Below, piece after piece: positions 25,401 through 47,300 of a stretch of DNA of 64,000 nucleotides. The notes below the pieces were generated by a model. The model was not told where the DNA came from, did no database searches, and saw only the letters and a list, made by a program, of their open reading frames with translations. The translations under genes and the position numbers were made by a program. The stretch is from assembly GCA_914767715.1 (NCBI GenBank), contig OU612065.1, positions 20,584,001-20,648,000 on the forward strand. Reading direction: 5' to 3'. The number at the start of each line of letters is the position of its first letter. The first letter of the stretch is position 1. This stretch comes from Membranipora membranacea. Lineage: Eukaryota > Bryozoa > Gymnolaemata > Cheilostomatida > Membraniporidae.

Positions 25401-28400
25401 GACACCATACAAAATTTTATTTGATGCATAATAAAATAAATAGACGTGACTTTTTGCCGTATAAACCCCTTGGTTTGTTTATGTATGGCACAGGAGATTA
25501 AATTTTGTTTATTAGATCCAATGCTGTAAGGTTTACTCTGTGGAGGAGCTGAGGCCCTTTATGATGACTCTCACACAGCTAATATTGAAGGATATCATGC
25601 TCTCACCTGACAGCAAGACTGAGCAGCTGGCCCTTCAAGCATTGGAGCATGTAGCTAAATGTCTTGCGCAACCGGTAAATCTATAAATTTATATATTTTA
25701 AATTTATATACCTAATTAACTAGCCAATGATTTGACACTATCATTGTTATTACCAAGGTCATTGGCTAAATGCTTATAAAATAAGCTTATATATCATCTA
25801 TCTACATATGAACTGTAATTGAACCAAGGAGGCGATGACCTTGATAGTAAATTAATAAACATTCTCTTGCGAATGTATAATTATTTGGATCAATTAACCA
25901 AGCGTGAACCTGACTATCTTCTCTGAATTATGTCATATAAAAATCCTGTTGATTTTGTATATTTCTATTATTGCACTATTTTTAATGAGATTTCCATATA
26001 TGAATGTCATGAGCAAAAGGAAATAACATGTTGTTGACACTTGGCATTTGGAAATAGTAAACCAAGCCCCATTTCTTTGTTCCATACAGGTAGATGGCGT
26101 GACGTTCCTCACAGATGTCGAAGAGTACTGTCAGATATTTATGAAAGGTAGAGTCGTCTTACATTTTCTCCTCCAAAAAATCAATACACACCGCTCAAAA
26201 CTTTCAGCAGCTAAATTATTGTCTCGAAATGACCCGGTGGGAAACTGGCTTTAGGGTTACACATTTCGATTAAATTACATAAATGTATCCGAAATCGCAA
26301 CCCATGTTGAAACTTTTTTAATTATCTGTAGGAATTTTGTTGTTGACTGAAATATTGATATTTGTGTGGTGAATTTTAGAATGTAAGCAGCACCTCTTTG
26401 AAGTCAATCATAAGCTGGGTGTGCCGAGTGTAAAGATTTTGCAAACTCTCATAACCTCACACGTACACTTAGCTGAGATAATTTTATCGGATGTTCTTCC
26501 AGCGTTGCTTCAGAAGCTCAACTCGTCCACGCAGGTAAGCCCCAGTCATTTGTCTCACGTCTATAGATTTCACCTACTGATAAAGCCTTAGTACAGTAAG
26601 TAAGTTTAGAAACTGTGATGCTACATGTCATATTAACAAATTGAATTTTGTTAATGCATCAGGTAGAGCGTATAAAATGTGCATAGAGTTACCCCCTCTC
26701 TGAGCTCTTTGTTCAATAAGAGGACAACTCTTTAAAAGGAGTTTATTTTAATTTCACTTGTCCTAAATTTCATTAGACCCGCAAGTGTTCAAATCCCCTC
26801 ATCTCAAATTTGCTTTTAATCAAATATGTGTTTGGCATTTCACTTTATATTCATCAGGTGAGTGAGCGAGGCTTTTACTTGCGCCAGCTTACCTCACTGT
26901 TAATTGGATCTGTGACAGCTGATATACTCACACATAAGAATCAGGCTCTTCCCTCAGTGGTTGAGAACCTGTATCACGAGAGTGATGAGGTATTCGCGTC
27001 AGCAGTTCTCGCTCTGAAGCCATTCTATGACTGCTTAGCCGAGAAAAATGAGGAGGTGGTCAAGAAATTGTTACATGTGATCGACAACAGCCAAAATAAA
27101 GACCTCAGGTAATTCTTACTCCCATCCCCCAAAAGTTTATCATTCCTTTTCAGCCCATCAGGATATATTCGCAGGTATCATTTATTTGCACAAAATATTT
27201 ATAATAGCGATTAGCAAAGATATATTTTATGTTGATTCTATAGCGATTAGTTATTATATTTTATGGCATTATAAAATTTTGCTTACTTTTTCTTCAAATT
27301 CTCAATGACAGTTGAAAAGCAAATTCAAAAATTGTAACTTGGCTCCCATTAAAACCTGAGAAATCAGCAATTTAGCAAATGAATAACAAAATTTTCCTCC
27401 TATATAGGGTAATGGTTATTTCCTTATTTACCTCAATCTTATTGCAGGACACTGTGTATTCGTTCGCTAGAGAACATTTGCCTCAACAGCTATGACAGCA
27501 CCTCAGACCTTATACTAGGACCCATAATAGAACGACTTAACACTGATAATATATCCAATATAAGTTCAGCTACTTTGGAACTTTTACATGGAGTCAGTCA
27601 GAACTGTGGCTCTAAAGTCTGCACTGCAATACTTCCTACTATTCTTACATGCTGTCAGAGATTCTTTCAAGGTATGTTTGTAACAGGACTGGTTGCATCC
27701 ACCATGGTTATGTATCTCAATCGTTGATCAACTATCCATACATCTTTGCTAAAGAAGAGGACAATTCCCAGCAGAAATAGACTGTCCTACAAAATACTCA
27801 ATAAATCTCATTTGGTGGTACTGTGAACACGTCTTAATCTTATCGTATGAATGTTTTTTTTTGTTTTAACAGACAGAAGTGGGAAGATTGAGGCCATCTT
27901 ATCGAGCACAGTTCTCCTACTCAATAACTGTCCCTCGAGTATGGATGTGTCGTATCTGCAGCAGTTCCTAGTCTTATGTTTATCGCAGTCAGAGGAGCCG
28001 TACTATCCCAAAATAACAGATCATATAAACTCCATCATCATAAGTTTAGTCAACGCAGCTAATCAAAGGTTAGCCCGAAAAAAAAATACTGTCATAGTCC
28101 TTCCAAATCTATGTTGCTACCCTATAACACCCCATAGAGAAATAAATTTTATGTCGATTGTTGATCCTGTTTTATAGAATAGTAGTAGTTATGAAAGGTG
28201 AACATGTTTAACCAGATGCAAATGAGAAATAGCTCAGCAGACCTTGCTCATCAAGATGAGAGGCTATGCATACAATTTTGGTGCTTGTAGAAACATTATA
28301 TCAATTATTTTGGGTTCTTAGCTCTACCATAATCAAATCAAATTAGCTCCCTTATGTTGATGTTCTGCTTTTTGGTTTGTAGCCATATCATGGAGATCAC

Positions 28401-31400
28401 TTCAAAGTTCATAAATGAGCAATACAGACACACAATTCCACTAGTGGCTTGTCAATCAGTTCTGTGCACACCTAAAACTCTGGTAAGATTGATAACAAAA
28501 ATTAAATTACAGTATTGTGTTGAGGACCACCTTTTGGCTCTGAACCATCAATATCTGGTGACAAATTTTGATATAATGACTATTGCATAACTATTTAACT
28601 GCGCTAACAATGCGGGATTTTTAACTCTCAGCGCATTACCCCTTCCCCCCCCCCCTATCCACAACATTATCTTAACTGTAAGATTTTAATCCGCTTCAAT
28701 ACAATGTAGTCAATCCATACCACCAAGATACCTAGCCTTGTCAAACGGCCACTTATTTTAAACCAAAATTGGCCACGTTACAAGGCTACCAAGGTACCAC
28801 CAAACTTCCGAAGTCTGTATTATCTGAGATTTGCATTGAGAATTGGCTGAAAGGACCAACACTGCTTAGTTGAATTAACTGGTTTAAAAAGTCTAATTTA
28901 AGTGAAACACACTACTTATGATAGTTGCTCATCTTATTACCCATTAAAAGTTCATTCTTTCATACTGTCAAACCAAGAGGGCTTGAGTGTAATATGTCAT
29001 TTCGTGTTTATAGGGAGAGAAGGAGTCTGATTTGATCAGTAGTTACTCGCAGTCATGTACAGATAAATCCCTAAATGACTGGGCTCGGCTATCTGCGTGT
29101 AAAATATGCTGCTCTCTGATAAACAAGGCAACACAAGGTGAGGATATGTAGTGAGCTATAAACTGATGCTGCATTTCAAGCCTGTCGTTGGTTCCATGTG
29201 TATGATTCGACTATTTATTTTAAATTCATGAACCTATAGCTAGATCTAGTTTGATCCAAGTGATCAGCATTTTGGGTTGATGGTGAACAACTCCAATTTC
29301 AGGCAAATGGGAACAAACATGATCTAGCTAAATAAAGCTTAACTAAATAAACTAAACAAAAACTAAACTAAATAGCTGAAAACAGAAGCACAAGATTGTG
29401 TCACAAAATGATCTAGTTCTAGCAAAATGATTGCAGCAAATTGAGTCAATGAAATTTATAACCATGTTTTTTTTCCCCCCCCCCCCCCCCCCGTGTTCAG
29501 CTCTGCACTGCCCATTATTTTGCATTTAACTAGAGCTCAAATTAAATTTCTATATCCCACTGCTAATCTATTGATTTTGCTGACTTACTGAGTATATGCA
29601 TTGAACCCCATATTCTCTTACTTTTGTAGTGGATTCTCACCTAGAAAAGTACTCATATTTGCTCACTAACAAATCAACCATGAATATGCAGGCCTGTATA
29701 TGGATTACTAAAGCTCTGGTGTTCAGAAATCACAAACAAGCTAGGAGCTATCTGGACTGGGTAAGTGTCTGTCTATCTAACATTTAGGTTTGACAAATTG
29801 AGTTGTAGATACTTGGAACACTCTACAAATCTACCAAACTGACCGTTTCTGGAAAAAGAGAATGAGTGATTTACTACCCTGAACATTTGACCCACAACTT
29901 AATTGCAAGTAGATAATGAGATATGTTTCTTCTTTTCATAATTTGATATGAAGTAATAAGTAAGAAATTTCACAACTACTCCGTTACACTGAATTGTATT
30001 TGGAAAGCCATAACATGTAGAAATTTTAGATATTTTATATTAGCTTATGGGATTTGCTTCAAAGGGCTCCAAGAAAGATGTACATGATTAAATGATAAAT
30101 CATGTTACAGATCCCAACTGAATGAGATGAACACATCTCATTTATTGTACTCCTTGTATTCTTGTGTTCTAATTTCATCATTATTGATTCATTATTCAGA
30201 TAATGGAGTGTTTGAGTGACCCTGAGGTTTCTCACACAGCAGCGACAGCATTCGATGTGATACTCAGTGAATACTCAGATGTACTTCATCCGTCACAGCA
30301 TCCTAATATCACGTCACATCTGTATAAACAGAGAGTGTTTGTCTATTCATTCCCCAAACTACACAGCATGTGCAAAACTATACATCCAGGTAAGTGTGAA
30401 GTACTGTCTGTCTCAGACACTACTAAAATGTGAACCCAGAAGACTAAGCTAGTCAGAAATAGGTACTCAAGGCCGCTTATAGACCCTTGCTCTCCAATTT
30501 GGACTTGAACTCATGACACCTGGGACACCAACCATCAGGCTCTCTATTGCAGCCCGTACCATTTAACTGTTGCCATCACATTATTTAATCTAACACACAA
30601 GGTTTAGGGTGTTGTATAGTTGTAGTTTCATGCTAAAATAGTTATTAAGGTTTTATAGTAATGCTACTGATTTCTGACACAGTTTCAGTGTTCCGAAGGT
30701 GTTGCACTTTCATTCTATTCTGTACAGAGCAGCTGTAATGTTGTGGGAGTCGGGCACCTTTGATCCGCGGCTAGACAACTCGTTAATGTTGTACTGATTT
30801 TCTTTTGTAGAGTTATTAGCGAATGTATATTCTGCGATAACTAACCTCATTAGAAATGTCCCAATGCAAGTACTCACTAGTGATAAGAAAATGGTAAGTA
30901 AAGTCTACTGCCTATGCGTTGAAATTACCCGCTCCATTAAAAATAAAATATTTGTGCACAGCATGAGATAGCAGCATTAGCTTCCGGTTCTCATCTTATG
31001 TGATTATAAACTGATAAATTACTTATGATTAATGCAATAAAATGTGAAATATTACAATAGAACTTATAATATTACTCTATAAATTATATGTTATCTTGCC
31101 ACACCAGGTGATGGACGTTCTGTTGAAGCTGATAGCCTCAGATGATGAGCAGGTTCTGCTGAGAGCTCTGGCAGCACTGTCAGAGATCGCAGGAGTTGAA
31201 TTATTAGGACAGCATATCGATACACTTATACCTGTACTACTCAAGCTTACACAATATCAACAAAATATGGTGAGTGATAGTTAGACTAGTCCTTGCGTTA
31301 ATATGTATATTCTAGTGTGGATATGGATGCGTATTTACAGATTCACTATTTGTCCTTTTTTCATGTAGTTTGACACATTGCGTGACTTAGCTGGTTTGTC

Positions 31401-31819
31401 GCATGAGAGAAATTGTCTCGTCCTAGAATTATTGTCTCTGCTGGCAGTGCTTCTAAATTAAACTGAACCAATAAAAATGTTAATAAAAAAAACCACATTT
31501 GCAGCATAACATCGTGTACTTGTTTATGAAAAAAGTATGGATAGCCACGTTAGAATGCCTTGTTTGAAATCTAGGAAGCATTGTCTTTTTGTTGACTAGC
31601 AGTACATTCTAGGTTAGCTAATTTCAATTCATAACAATGTATATTTATTTATAGAAAGTACGGATAGCCTCATTGGAATGCCTTGGAACCTTCTCCCGGG
31701 TTGATATCAAGCTTTTAGTGCCGCACATGGAGAAGATTATTAAGTCACTGATACCTTCTCTGGATGATAAGAAGAGGCTAGTCAGAAAGCAGGCTGTCAA
31801 AACTAGAAACACATGGTAG
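22461..31819 (+). CDS. MMS19: MMS19, cytosolic Fe-S assembly targeting factor (complete)
   Basis: HEAT-repeat scaffold of the cytosolic iron-sulfur targeting complex (with CIAO1 and CIAO2B), which loads Fe-S clusters onto DNA repair and replication enzymes such as XPD and DNA polymerases. Twenty exons all keep frame: 22461-22524, 22792-22840, 23039-23222, 23516-23660, 24097-24222, 24695-24756, 25004-25165, 25516-25674, 26090-26147, 26380-26534, 26858-27108, 27448-27671, 27873-28068, 28383-28482, 29014-29137, 29630-29760, 30200-30389, 30811-30893, 31108-31269, 31655-31819 (TAG). Product about 929 residues (human 1030). Diagnostic blocks: DRIKDHHSIVPHVL, FIQ-like YIQMIDGEKDPRNLL, EDLFEVTSCYFPVDFTPPPG, and the C-terminal HEAT repeats ending SLDDKKRLVRKQAV, the most conserved part of the family and its client/CIAO-binding surface. 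Candidate poly(A) signal AATAAA at 32234-32239. The shorter length may reflect genuine loss or one or two small missed exons. Confidence 0.95.
28645..28655 (+). repeat. Poly-C tract (11 C)
   Basis: Homopolymer run in an MMS19 intron; the opposite strand could form stacked G structures. One of four similar C-runs in the window. Confidence 0.9.
29475..29492 (+). repeat. Poly-C tract (18 C)
   Basis: Longest C homopolymer in the window, in the MMS19 intron between exons 29014-29137 and 29630-29760, directly after a T-run. Confidence 0.9.
31505..31562 (+). pseudogene. Decayed partial duplicate of the last MMS19 exon
   Basis: This stretch parallels 31630-31687, the acceptor and first codons of the final MMS19 exon. 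It reads KVWIATLECLV then a stop, versus KVRIASLECLG in the real exon. Flanking intron bases (CATAACA...) are also duplicated, so it arose by local tandem duplication. Lacks a good splice acceptor and terminates at once. Confidence 0.7.
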
Positions 31820-32849
31820 GTTTTGTATTGTATCTGCTTTGTATTGTATATGTACTGTATTTGTATGGTCTCTGTATTTGATCCAATACTTCCAAGCCGG
31901 TTTGAATCAGAGATGTTGTTGCAAATACAAAAAAAACTTGTATTTTTTTGTTTATAGCTCCAACATATCAAAATACTGTCTGAACGCAATTTTTTTGACA
32001 GGTGCCTTGTAAAGGATGGAGTGACAGTATGATCCTTTCATGTCTTGAAGTATGGCAGACATGTTGAATATGCAGCTTGTTCACAATGAATTAATGGAAT
32101 ATATTGTTGGGAAAGTAGGAATAGACTATAGATCAATTTAACACAAAAAACTCAATTATCTTGCAATGATTTTATACATTTTTAGTTGCTTTGTAGAAAT
32201 ATTAGCTCACTATAGCTAATGGTGCTCTGTGAAAATAAAAATTGATTATAACAGTGTTACATCCAATCATGTTGCACAAAATTAGTATCATCCAGTCATT
32301 TATTTTGTTTGTTTGGAGTTGCCCACCACTTTTCATATGTGTTGCTATAGGGACAGTAGGTCACGTGGGCATGCTTGACAGGACCGCAGCAAACATGTCA
32401 ATATAGCAAAAGGGCATGAGAAGAAAGTCTTATCATTAGTATGCTACTGTTACAAGTTTGTTGATAAAATACCTCACACAACTGAGTGAGCAACCAGCTA
32501 AGCTAGCAGACAGGCAGTCTCAACAGTTGTCTGGAGGCAACAGCAAAACTGTTCACATCTGCAGGTTTTAATTACATCCACGCACTAGGGTTAAAAGTGT
32601 CTTGGATATCATATATACATGCACTGATAATAGCCTTACTAGCAAGAACTGTTTGTACAAGGAACATGTGACAAGAGTCTATTTGAAAAACAGTTGAAAT
32701 TTTAACTTTCTCAATCACTGAACTTGAATACTCTCTGTCTGATTGATTGAGACCAGTCAACAATTTCAGTCAAGTGATTGTGTCTCTTCAAGTAGAAGAT
32801 TAGTGACTCTAGCAGATATAGTAAAGTATTAATTTGACCATCGGCAACA
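31820..32849. other. Intergenic, MMS19 3' end to PPP1R42 start
   Basis: Head-to-tail spacing of about 1 kb. Holds the MMS19 poly(A) candidate at 32234-32239 and presumably the PPP1R42 promoter. No other coding signal seen. Confidence 0.5.
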
Positions 32850-40258
<7,409 letters not shown>

Positions 40259-41344
40259 ACTTGGATGTGAATGTAAAATTTATTTTAATCTACCGCTCTG
40301 GACACCACCAATAATATTGTGCTACATTACCATAGTTATCTAAGATGGTTGATCTCCTACAATCTTGCTCAATATACAATCAACCAAAATTATCATAACA
40401 TTATCTTGTCTGGTGTAGATAATCACTAAGGAAGCTGCACACTGATGGCGCTATCTGTCCATCAGTTATAAGCTGTTGGGAGCAAACCGATGAAATACTC
40501 CGTGTTGCTTCATTTATTGCTGTTCTTGTATCATTTCAGTTATGCTTCTCAATATTTACTTCAAGCACAGCAAACTTTTCTTTTTTGAAATTTTGTTGTC
40601 AATGCAAACGTTAAGTAATTAATTGTGCATAAATGTATACCCATGTGGGATAATCATTTGGTTGTCCTTTTTTACCCACAGGATGTTTTGGTTATTTTCT
40701 TCATTTTCCCGCCAACCAATATTATTTTGTCAATATTATAAACCAAATAATAAATTTCTGATTCAAAAGAAACCGGATTATTTTTGTTGAGAAATGCCGA
40801 CGTTGGTGAAATACATGATTGACCATAACAGTAATAATGTAATGGATAGATCATTTTGATACCTACATTATTGATCATTGTGAAGCACTTTTTTGTCTGA
40901 GTGCTCTGTCTATTGGCTTGAAAGTGAATCTTAACATGGACTTAGGTTGAGAAGATTTATGGATAGGTTGATAGTGAAAGAAATAAGCAGTACTGGTATA
41001 GAACTAAACTACACTTTATTGATTTAATATAATATGTGAGAAAAAAGCAGTCATCAAAATTTAATAACCATCTCAGAGTACTTTTGTCCTGTGACGTATC
41101 TGGAAAGCTTGGGAAATAGGAATATAGAAAAGTGAAATCATCGCCTCGACTGATTGAAAAATCAGAGGGAGATTTAGTAAAATGCAAAAACTAATGAAAC
41201 TTGAACGTTTCATTAGAAAAACTAAAGTTTCTAGCGGTACCAAGTACAACAAACTAATCACCTATATAATAGTCTTAGCTGATATAAAAACTACAAGACA
41301 TCAGCAAATCAGTTTATATCCACTAAATTGAACTCCATGGCTGT
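40259..41344. other. Convergent 3' region of PPP1R42 and the KY-B gene
   Basis: Two genes end facing each other. Plus-strand AATAAA at 40749-40754 suits PPP1R42; TTTATT at 41015-41020 is AATAAA on the minus strand, 325 bases past the KY-B stop. No coding exon seen between. Confidence 0.6.
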
Positions 41345-44300
41345 TTACATTCTGAATTCTAGCAGGGTGTTGTAGCTAGCATTGTCAGATCCATAGTTAG
41401 CTGTGAGTGCAGCAGTGTCTTCTTTACCCCAGCCAGCCTGGAAGAAGGCAGCGCCCTCCCACACACCAGTAGCATTCTGTTCCAGGTGAGTCCACTCACC
41501 TCCAACCACGACAGCAACACGGGACGCCAGAGGTACGGATACCTGTAACAAAACAAAAGTACCAACCAGTTACTAACATAGAAATGAAAAATTTTCTCTT
41601 TTTAATGTGACTTTTTTCAATCTCACAAGTACGGCATGATTTTATATACTTCATAATATTTGAAGTTTATAATGTTAATATTTTATAATGATAATAATAT
41701 ATTACATTATAAGTTTATAATTTATAACAAGGAGGAACAACAACAACCTGTTACTCTTTATTATAAAGTATAACCTGCACCTGGAAGAATCCTTTTCATA
41801 ACTTATTGTTTTTAACCATTGGACTTGGTTGAAAATGGAAGCTGCATGGCCAATCAATATTGGTGATTACTTCGTGGCTCAGACTGAAGCTCTGTGGGTT
41901 TAAGTTATTACATTTATTTAGGTGTCACATTTCGCTGTTGACCGACAGTCAGCATAGGGCTAATCCCTTCTGAATAAATACTGTTTATATTTATACAATT
42001 AATTGGCAAAGTTGTCTAGACCTACACTTGATATGTAATGATCCATTCCAATGTAAATATCATCAGCGGAGTCTAATTATAATATAATTATAAATGCAAT
42101 TTTAAACCACTTCTGATATTTACATTAAATTTCCGCAACACTTTAAGTCACAACAACAAACTCCAAAGCAAACACAGAACGGGCCGACTCGAACAGACCT
42201 ACAGGGAAACGTCAGCTGCTCTAAAACTGATATTGGTGATACCGGAATATTGGTAACTTAAGTAGAACCAAGTTCAATAGTCTGTCGAATCGGCTAGCTC
42301 CGACCTTACCAGCTAAATCTTTCCAGTAAAAAAGTCTCACACCAAACTCAATATTATATCTCAAACCGCTTGAATAGACTAGTAGGGATTAGTTAAATTA
42401 TCAAGAACAAGACATCACTCATAGGGGCATTAAAATCAGCTGTTAATAAAAAGTTATTACCTGGTAGAAGATGTAGCTTGGTGTAGGGTCCTGTGGTGAT
42501 TGGGCCGATGCGAGATTTCCATCCACAGGAGTGAACAGATAGCACCCCTCCTTCCACTGAGAGAACTGCTTAGGGAATGGCAGGGGTGGTGCCGGTACAC
42601 TGGAGCAGTTAATCAGGTAATTGTATACTCCTGGTAATGAATCACTTGAGTCATCCAGAGGCTGAGCAAATATCTAAAACCAAGAGAGTAGTTAGTAATG
42701 AAAACACTGACATTATTATTCATAATTTAAGCCTGAGATTAACACAGTATTCTGATGGCACGTGCTATAGAACCATATCATAAATAATTACCACATTCAA
42801 CAGCAGGTTCATCAACAGGAATTTGCAGAATGTAAGATTGAAGTTAACCAAGGCGTATATAGCAAATTATCTAGTTAGAAGTTGTGTCCTCCTAAGTCCT
42901 AGCAACTATAACCAACACTAGTACACTGTTATATTTTTGATCAAGTCTGATCCAATTTGCCTGCTTAATGCGTCGCTTTCACTAGCCAGCTGGCTGGAAA
43001 AGGGGGTGAAACTCCAAATACAGGTAAATTGGCTCAAACTTGATCCAGCGTTATTCTGCTGACTTACCTGGAACTTGTAGATACCAGCAGATGGCAGCCT
43101 GATCTGGAAGCTGAGGGTGTTATCTCTGAACTGTTGAAGTATGAACTCAGTGAAGTCCTGATTACCTGAGGTAAGTATCAGGTTAGATGTCGCTCTCAGT
43201 GGTGTAGTGGTCTGGAAACTTACCTACAATGTAAAAAGGTACTAATGAGCTGTGTGCAAAATTTAAACCAGAGAACTACCTCATCTTATGCAAAACTATA
43301 CTGCTGGTGATAGACCTATATGGTTATTGAAGGTTTTAGAGTGTGTTTATCAAATGGTTGATGGAGATATGAGCCAGTTTATCCATCTTTCCACAACTGT
43401 GTATAGACCATTTTCCGACACTTTGCATTGCCTCAAAGTTACCTATCGGAGCTAAGTGAAATGATTGCAACAACACCTTCAACCAAGAACTAAAGTAACT
43501 AAGTTTTTGAATAAGTGTAGCATAGGGATATAAGTGTCCTTACATCGATGGCGCCGCTGGTGCAGTGGATGAGTGGATCTTTGTTGCTGACGGTTGTCAT
43601 TCCCAGTCTTGTGTAGGCTTGTTGTGGTCCCAAGTATGCAGCAGGCAGCTGTGGGAATCTTATACCGCTTACCTTTAAAAACAAATCAAATATTGAATCT
43701 CAAACTAATATCGTTGGCTGTTACCCATCTATAAAATAACATATAGTACATTGAAGCGTCCTTCTAACTTCTACATACAGATAAATCAGTGCAAATGATG
43801 TGAAACCAGAGACTATAAATAGCTATATAGATATATCTATAGTCTCTAAATAGCTATATAGCTATGAATAGCTATATATTTAGTCTCTGGTGAAACCACA
43901 GAGGTTCCGACCTAATTGTCTAATGATGATAGTATGATTTTTCATTCCGAATCAATTGCTAGAGATCAAAACGCATAGTGACTACATCAATACACCTTTC
44001 TAGAATATGTGAATCTTCCCCACACATATGGTGCTCCCTGAAGATCCAAAACAGGCTGTTTTAGCCTCACCATAAAAAGCAGACAATTGAGTGACAAATC
44101 AGCACATTTAAGCTTGACCCAGATTTACAATGTCGAACATGTACTAATATAGATTAACTTGAAAGCATTGAAAGCAGTTAGAATTAAATTATGACCAGCT
44201 TAAACAATTGGCACTGGCGAGACTACAAAACCAAAATTAACTGTGTTTATATGCTGGGGAAATATTTACCATTTCCTGTAACAAAAAGAGTAGATAGATC

Positions 44301-47300
44301 ATTAGAAGGTGAAAGTGTGACATTGGTATAAAGTTGTTTCCTCATTTTCTAGGAGAACACAACTCTCTATTTTAGAGAGGGCACATTCACATTCTGCTTT
44401 TGAATGGCCTCACATGCTAGCCAGAGTCACAAGTCTCATTTCAAGGTCTGTAGATCCTCATTTGTTGTGAATTATTAGTGATGGCAGTCTAAACTCTAAC
44501 ATAGTTTATCATAGTACCAATTGTCTAATATGTGACCACACAATTTGACACATTTAAATATTCAATTAAATTTAATTTAATTCCAGACAATGCGTATTTT
44601 TTGCGCAGACTTACTTGTGGTTCGTCACATATAAGAAGATACTGAGTCATATGTCTCAGCATCTTGCCGTCTTTAGTTGGATCGTTGACAAACACCTCCA
44701 GTCCATATTCTCCTGGAGCTGGGACTGAGATGGAGAATATGGCCGTCTCTCCGACAGTCCTGTATAGGATACAGCTCTGCAGATCAGCCTCAGAGTAAGA
44801 GTTACTCTTCAGCTTACCAGAGAACAGAAGCTGTCTCTGCAGCTTAAATCGAATCTAAAACAGAAGGTAAGGAGAGGTTATCAATGTTGTTTCCTCAATA
44901 GAATTATGTTTTGTCCCAATTTAACTAGCTTATCACCTCAACTTCCAACAAATTGGAGAGCTAGTCCATCCTAAATGGTTTAAATTGATCATCCAATATT
45001 CCATAAACGTATACATATTTATATGTTGATGCAATATTCAATAGGAGCCCTTTCTTCATGGTCATCTAATTTAAGGCCTGATTTGAACTGATATATGTGC
45101 CATGATTAACACATACAGTACCGTCCTCAGGCCTATGACAATGATTCAATGACATAAGACGCCATGTCAGCCCCAAAATTGCTCCTGGCAAAGTGTCCTA
45201 CATGAGTACACTGTACTTGTCACACTTATGAACAAGTATGATGCTGATGATAATTACAGGTCTAAAATCTTGTTTCTCCGTTTAATGGGATGATTGAAGC
45301 TAAACGCCAGTTGCATCACATTGAGAGCGAACCGGGCAAATAGGTTTTATGAATCCAAATTGGCCGATTATGACTGCATCAAGGTACACATAATTCCTCT
45401 GCTTTACTTTTTTTAAGGCAGCCTTTTTTTGTTTGATCAACAGAGATGTACAGCCCAGTACAGAGAATGATGCCATATCCTTTACCAAGCAAGGCATACC
45501 AAGTTAAATTAGGTTTTGATTAAGAATCATTATGCAAACAAGTTCCCAATAATCCTGTCAAACCACAAATCGGCAATATCAGAGGGTAATCAGATTTAAC
45601 ATTCCACTTTAATGACGTGCTCATTCTGCAAAAGAATTTCTGGTTGACATATGTCTATGAGCATAGAAACCTTCACTGGCATTTTCATCACTAGCTTGAG
45701 GTGCAGTGTACGGAAAACTAGTTATCATTGTGAAGGGTATAGCAAAATCCTTCGCTATTTCTCATGCAATGAGAATCATGACTGACCATAGCGTTGTTGG
45801 TGTGTTTAATTGAGCCCCTTAGTCAAGTCTTTGGGTACATTTTAGCTAGCTGTTGTTCTCTATAACAATGATTCTATCAAATCTGGGTCTGAACATCTTA
45901 GACTCATGTTTCATTGCCGAGAATCCTTGCTCCAATATTTTATTATGCTTACTTTTTGAACCGGTTGTACCAAAGACCTACCTCGCTCTGACCATTCTTG
46001 GTGTAAAGAATTCCGCTGGTGAACTTGGTGGTGACTCCCTGTTTCTTTGCAGTGGCTGGGCTAATTCCCCATGTAGTGCCTGAGCACTCAGGATATGGGA
46101 CAAGGTGGGGTGGTACAGAGTGCACCTCCAACTAAAAAAAAAAGGAAATACACAATTTGCAATAATTGACTTTAAGCATTATGTCACAGTGAGTTCTGTT
46201 CTATGTCACTTTGAAAGTTTAAATAAATTATTGGAAGTCACAAATGCACTTGGAGAGTGCTTTGGATGGATGCGCAAAATAATGTAGGACAACCTTTATT
46301 TGGCAGTTTGAGAATATCACTATTTGATATGAATTAAAAGGACAGAATCCGTACAACTCCCTATCAGATATGTTTACTATAAGTGTCATTCATCGGCAAG
46401 AATGATGAGACCCATAATAAACAGACTGGAGGAAACCCTAAAATTGAGTCCTGAAATCTCCAGTTCTGTATTTGACACTTGTGAAACTCTGGTTTAACAT
46501 CCAGACAGACACTTAATGCCACATAAATCATTACATGAAGAACGGGTCTAAAGCATCGTAATAAATCATTTTCACCATTTATTCAGACAGATGGATATTA
46601 TGGATGAGTTTAAGACTTCACAGCCCTCTCAGTAACCGCCTATCAGGACGCAGGTGTTTGGCTGGGGGCTGGGGGCATGAAAAGCGCAGGTTAAACAACC
46701 CACTTCCCTTATCTCACTCCTACGCCCTGCAGGGCTGGCGTTTTAAAATAGAACCCTTGTTATGACAGGAAGAGACACCGGTGAGAAATAACCTTGGTGA
46801 AAAGTCTTGTTGCTGTAATGTCTGAGCAACGGCCTGGCGAGAAGAATGTGAAAACACGCCCTTTTCTCATATTCTTTGATAATGAGGCTTCCACTACCTT
46901 TTTTTTATAAGGCAGATAACCAAAACAACAATAATAATAATATAGCAGTATACAGCATTAAGTAACAGAAGACATCATATACCTTATACTCAACAACAGC
47001 GCAGTACATTCTGTTAGCACTCTCTCCTTGCTGAACCTCTCTGGCGTACACGGCTAGTTTGAATACTCCCGCTGCCGGTGGTCTGATTCTGAAGTTAGCT
47101 TTACCATCATTAGTAGTCTCCTGTACTCCGAATCGAGAGAGCTTCATACCATGTGTAGTCTCCTCTCCATCGTCAGTGTGAAGAGAGAAGGTAAACTCCA
47201 GACCTGGTCCTCTGTAGTACTGATAGTTAACCTACAATGTAAAATATTACAACAATTGATATGAGTTCATACATAAATTGCTGCTTGTGGAGAGTCAGAT

